A DNA stretch of 16,656 bases, taken from contig CBFIJI010000040.1 in the NCBI GenBank assembly GCA_965662885.1, positions 1-16,656 of the forward strand, read 5' to 3'. The stretch is from CBFIJI01 sp965662885 (GTDB lineage Bacteria > Bacteroidota > Bacteroidia > Flavobacteriales > Flavobacteriaceae). The first letter of the stretch is position 1; every line of letters begins with the position of its first letter. The notes beneath the pieces were generated by a model, which worked only from the letters and a program-made list of their open reading frames with translations, searched no databases and was not told the DNA's origin. Of the stretch, positions 15,350 to 16,656 are shown piece by piece. The position numbers and the translations under genes are program-made.

Positions 15350-15372
15350 AAAAAATTAAGGACTGCTCCTTA
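15350..15372 (-). terminator. Terminator of the DUF1648-SRPBCC unit
   Basis: Read on the minus strand, TAAGGA - GCAG - TCCTTA forms a 6-bp stem that begins at the stop codon of the SRPBCC gene and is followed by AATTTTTT. A second inverted repeat lies just beyond (plus strand TTTTTGGAG 15332-15340 with CTCCAAAAA 15346-15354). Stems are short and AT-rich, so strength is uncertain. Confidence 0.45.
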
Positions 15373-15894
15373 GGCTGAAAACATCCGATTTTTTCCAAAT
15401 TGATTCCTTTGAACATCTTTCCCCGTTTCAATATGGTATTGAAACCCCTTAACCACCGAAGCTACATATTGGCGCATTAAGGGTGCAAAGTAAAAACGTT
15501 GTAAAAGGGGATAAAGGATTTTAGGATAACGTCTTAAAGCCACGGAAGGATAGGCATGAATGGCAATTTTAAGCATACTGCCCTCCGTGTCCATTTTTGT
15601 GATTGTCCAATCTACCGTTGCAGCTGCAGTATCGCCTCGACCAATCACCAATTGATAGCCAGAATTTTCCGTCCAACGAAGAAAATGACGGTCCAAAATC
15701 ACCCCACTATGATAAATAATACGGTCTTTGGCACCCACCCCCGGCCACTCCTTAACTGGGTTTTCTTTACAAAACGGATGGCAATGTTCCAAGATACTTG
15801 GAGTGCTGATAGTTTTCCATACCCTCGCTACTGGAGCAGCAATAGCTGTCTGATAGGAAAGCGTTAAAGGGTTTTCCTTAGTGTTGATTTTCAT
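15370..15894 (-). CDS. SRPBCC (START-like) ligand-binding domain protein
   Basis: A 174-residue cytoplasmic protein with one SRPBCC fold (polyketide cyclase / START-like hydrophobic-cavity domain). The opening LTLSYQTAIAAPVARVWKTISTPSILEHCHPFC is the usual first strand plus helix ('I.AP...VW..I..P...') of this group. GRGDTAAATVDWTITKMD gives the central strands and a long C-terminal helix ends the fold (APLMRQYVASVVKGFQYHIETGK). There is no signal peptide. The ligand is unknown. It lies 53 nt downstream of the DUF1648 gene on the same strand. A 12-nt sequence shared with the palindrome upstream of DUF1648 lies 10 nt before its ATG, suggesting joint control. Confidence 0.8.
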   Translation of the reverse strand: MKINTKENPLTLSYQTAIAAPVARVWKTISTPSILEHCHPFCKENPVKEWPGVGAKDRIIYHSGVILDRHFLRWTENSGYQLVIGRGDTAAATVDWTITKMDTEGSMLKIAIHAYPSVALRRYPKILYPLLQRFYFAPLMRQYVASVVKGFQYHIETGKDVQRNQFGKNRMFSA

Positions 15895-15904
15895 TGCGAC
15901 TAGA

Positions 15905-15916
15905 TTTAAAAATAGT
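15905..15916. repeat. Second copy of the DUF1648 palindrome half-site
   Basis: TTTAAAAATAGT here is identical to 16459-16470 inside the 27-nt palindrome. On the minus strand both read ACTATTTTTAAA shortly before a start codon (10 nt before the SRPBCC ATG; directly before the DUF1648 ATG). It could be a half operator or simply an AT-rich initiation region. Confidence 0.45.
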
Positions 15917-15947
15917 GGTTTCCTAAAAATACACTTTTTTTAAATGC

Positions 15948-16457
15948 CTATTTTTTTGATTTACCGTAAAATACTAATCTTAATAAATAAAGTAAGGGAA
16001 GGCCAAACAATATTGACAAAAATAAGGGGAGGATAAAGCGATCCAAGTCCTGAACAATCCCCAAGCCCTGCAATATAGCTACCAACGTAAGGCTAAAGCA
16101 TAAAAACCCAATAACAAGGTTTAAAAAGCGCAGCAATCGTGTGGCTTGCTTATATTGATAAGCAGCATTTTCTTTGGTAATGGTCGTTGGATAGTTAAAT
16201 AACCAAGGAAACCGATTTAACTGATGGATACCTAATATAAGAATTCCGTAAATCAAGGGACTGGCCCATAGCGTGTCTTTGCTTGCAAAACCATTTTCGT
16301 CCTTGGACGGCCAATTAAATGGAATGGCAATATTTTCAGAAAGCGAACCATAATAAGACCCCAATATTAGAACAGTACCGAGGAGTAAGGCCCAGGTCAT
16401 TCCTTCTAAGAGGCGGTCAAATCGTGTTTTTGGAAGTGTTATTTTTGGTCGATTCAT
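15948..16457 (-). CDS. DUF1648-domain membrane protein
   Basis: A 169-residue integral membrane protein with four predicted membrane segments (about 19-36, 65-78, 108-128 and 138-162). Residues 37-57, LSENIAIPFNWPSKDENGFAS, are the DUF1648 signature ('lP..I..Hfn..G..d.....'), a domain also found at the N-terminus of the SdpI immunity/signalling protein of Bacillus. Here the signature is somewhat divergent (FNWPSKDENG). The protein lacks the extra C-terminal SdpI region. It is the first gene of a minus-strand pair with the SRPBCC gene; a 27-nt palindrome covers its start. Function is unknown; SdpI-like sensing or protection is a guess from the domain alone. Confidence 0.75.
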   Translation of the reverse strand: MNRPKITLPKTRFDRLLEGMTWALLLGTVLILGSYYGSLSENIAIPFNWPSKDENGFASKDTLWASPLIYGILILGIHQLNRFPWLFNYPTTITKENAAYQYKQATRLLRFLNLVIGFLCFSLTLVAILQGLGIVQDLDRFILPLFLSILFGLPLLYLLRLVFYGKSKK

Positions 16458-16482
16458 CTTTAAAAATAGTATTTTTAAAGAT
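16456..16482. promoter_or_regulatory. Perfect 27-nt palindrome over the start of the DUF1648 gene (candidate operator)
   Basis: The arms ATCTTTAAAAATA (16456-16468) and TATTTTTAAAGAT (16470-16482) are exact reverse complements around a single G. The site overlaps the ATG of the DUF1648 gene by two bases and includes the predicted -7 element and transcription start. A 13-bp perfect arm is well beyond chance for one site even in AT-rich DNA. As DNA it would suit a dimeric repressor; as RNA it could only fold poorly because the loop is one base. Upstream to the window end (16483-16656) I see no gene. Confidence 0.6.
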
Positions 16483-16506
16483 ATTCCTTATTTAATAATT
16501 AAGCAA
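16476..16506 (-). promoter_or_regulatory. Candidate promoter of the DUF1648-SRPBCC unit
   Basis: On the minus strand TTG (16506-16504) and TATCTTTA (16483-16476) resemble TTG / TAnnTTTG, with a spacer of 20 nt and one mismatch (final G to A). Transcription would begin near 16470, the centre of the palindrome, 13 nt before the ATG. A second inverted repeat, TAATTAAG (16496-16503) with CTTAATTA (16511-16518), surrounds the -33 element. Confidence 0.4.
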
Positions 16507-16656
16507 AAAACTTAATTAACGAAAAGTCTTGTTAAAGGTTCTTCAACGGTTTATATGTGGTAGTAGAGAAATAGAAAGTAATGAACTTTTGAATTTGCAC
16601 TGAGGTAAAACATTGTATTTTCTTTTTAACTTATTTATTCTTAAAAGCTAAATCAA

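Noticed and set aside
15270..15359. 29-codon plus-strand frame beginning MKTVGGSGRLNGC
   Set aside because: Ends inside the terminator region of the opposite gene, has no recognisable similarity or spacing logic, and is short enough to be chance. Unlike the 12028 gene, I recall no conserved counterpart.
1..16656. tRNA, rRNA, CRISPR array, insertion sequence or phage genes
   Set aside because: No cloverleaf-like stretch, no regularly spaced repeats, no transposase, integrase or Cas motifs in any open frame.

Overview
The window looks like the chromosome of a gliding-type member of the Bacteroidota, most likely a flavobacterium. The reasons are the gldD and gldE gliding genes, AT-rich DNA, start sites with no clear Shine-Dalgarno sequence, TAnnTTTG promoter elements (the Bacteroidota -7 consensus), exported proteins whose signal peptides end in 'AQ', and the gene order rng / small basic protein / HU / mutY / ssb / gldE / gldD, which I recall as typical of flavobacteria.

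Layout. (1) 1-3585, minus strand: a tight four-gene operon, transcribed M20 amidohydrolase -> secreted lipocalin-like protein -> thiolase -> acyl-CoA thioesterase II (cut by the left edge), with gaps of 17 and 14 nt and an ATGA overlap. (2) 3723-7126, plus strand: two secreted M16 proteins, the first with the zinc site and the second with the R/Y pair plus an extra C-terminal LolA-like domain. They look like the two halves of one split protease. (3) 7149-8051, minus: an EamA transporter, convergent with the M16 operon across a terminator that lies inside its last codons. (4) 8166-11580, minus: mutY, ssb, gldE and gldD, closely packed, with non-ATG starts for mutY (GTG) and gldE (TTG). (5) 11704-13815, plus: HU, a 29-residue very basic protein too short for ordinary gene calling, a structured leader with three stem-loops, and an RNase E/G family gene that starts with GTG and lacks the zinc-link cysteines; a strong terminator follows. 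(6) 13913-14416, plus: recX. (7) 14417-15369: about 950 bp holding one unrecognised secreted protein flanked by 265 and 220 bp of noncoding DNA, the most accessory-looking part of the window. (8) 15370-16457, minus: an SRPBCC protein and a DUF1648 membrane protein. A perfect 27-nt palindrome covers the predicted promoter -7 element and the start codon of the DUF1648 gene, and a 12-nt piece of it recurs just ahead of the SRPBCC start.

How it fits together. The centre is housekeeping: DNA repair and binding (mutY, ssb, HU, recX), RNA decay or rRNA processing (rng) and surface motility (gldD/E). The left part is envelope proteolysis or hydrolysis plus acyl-CoA metabolism. I see no tRNA, rRNA, CRISPR array, transposase or phage gene. 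The best leads for something new are the structured rng leader with the small basic protein before it, and the palindrome-controlled DUF1648/SRPBCC pair at the right end.
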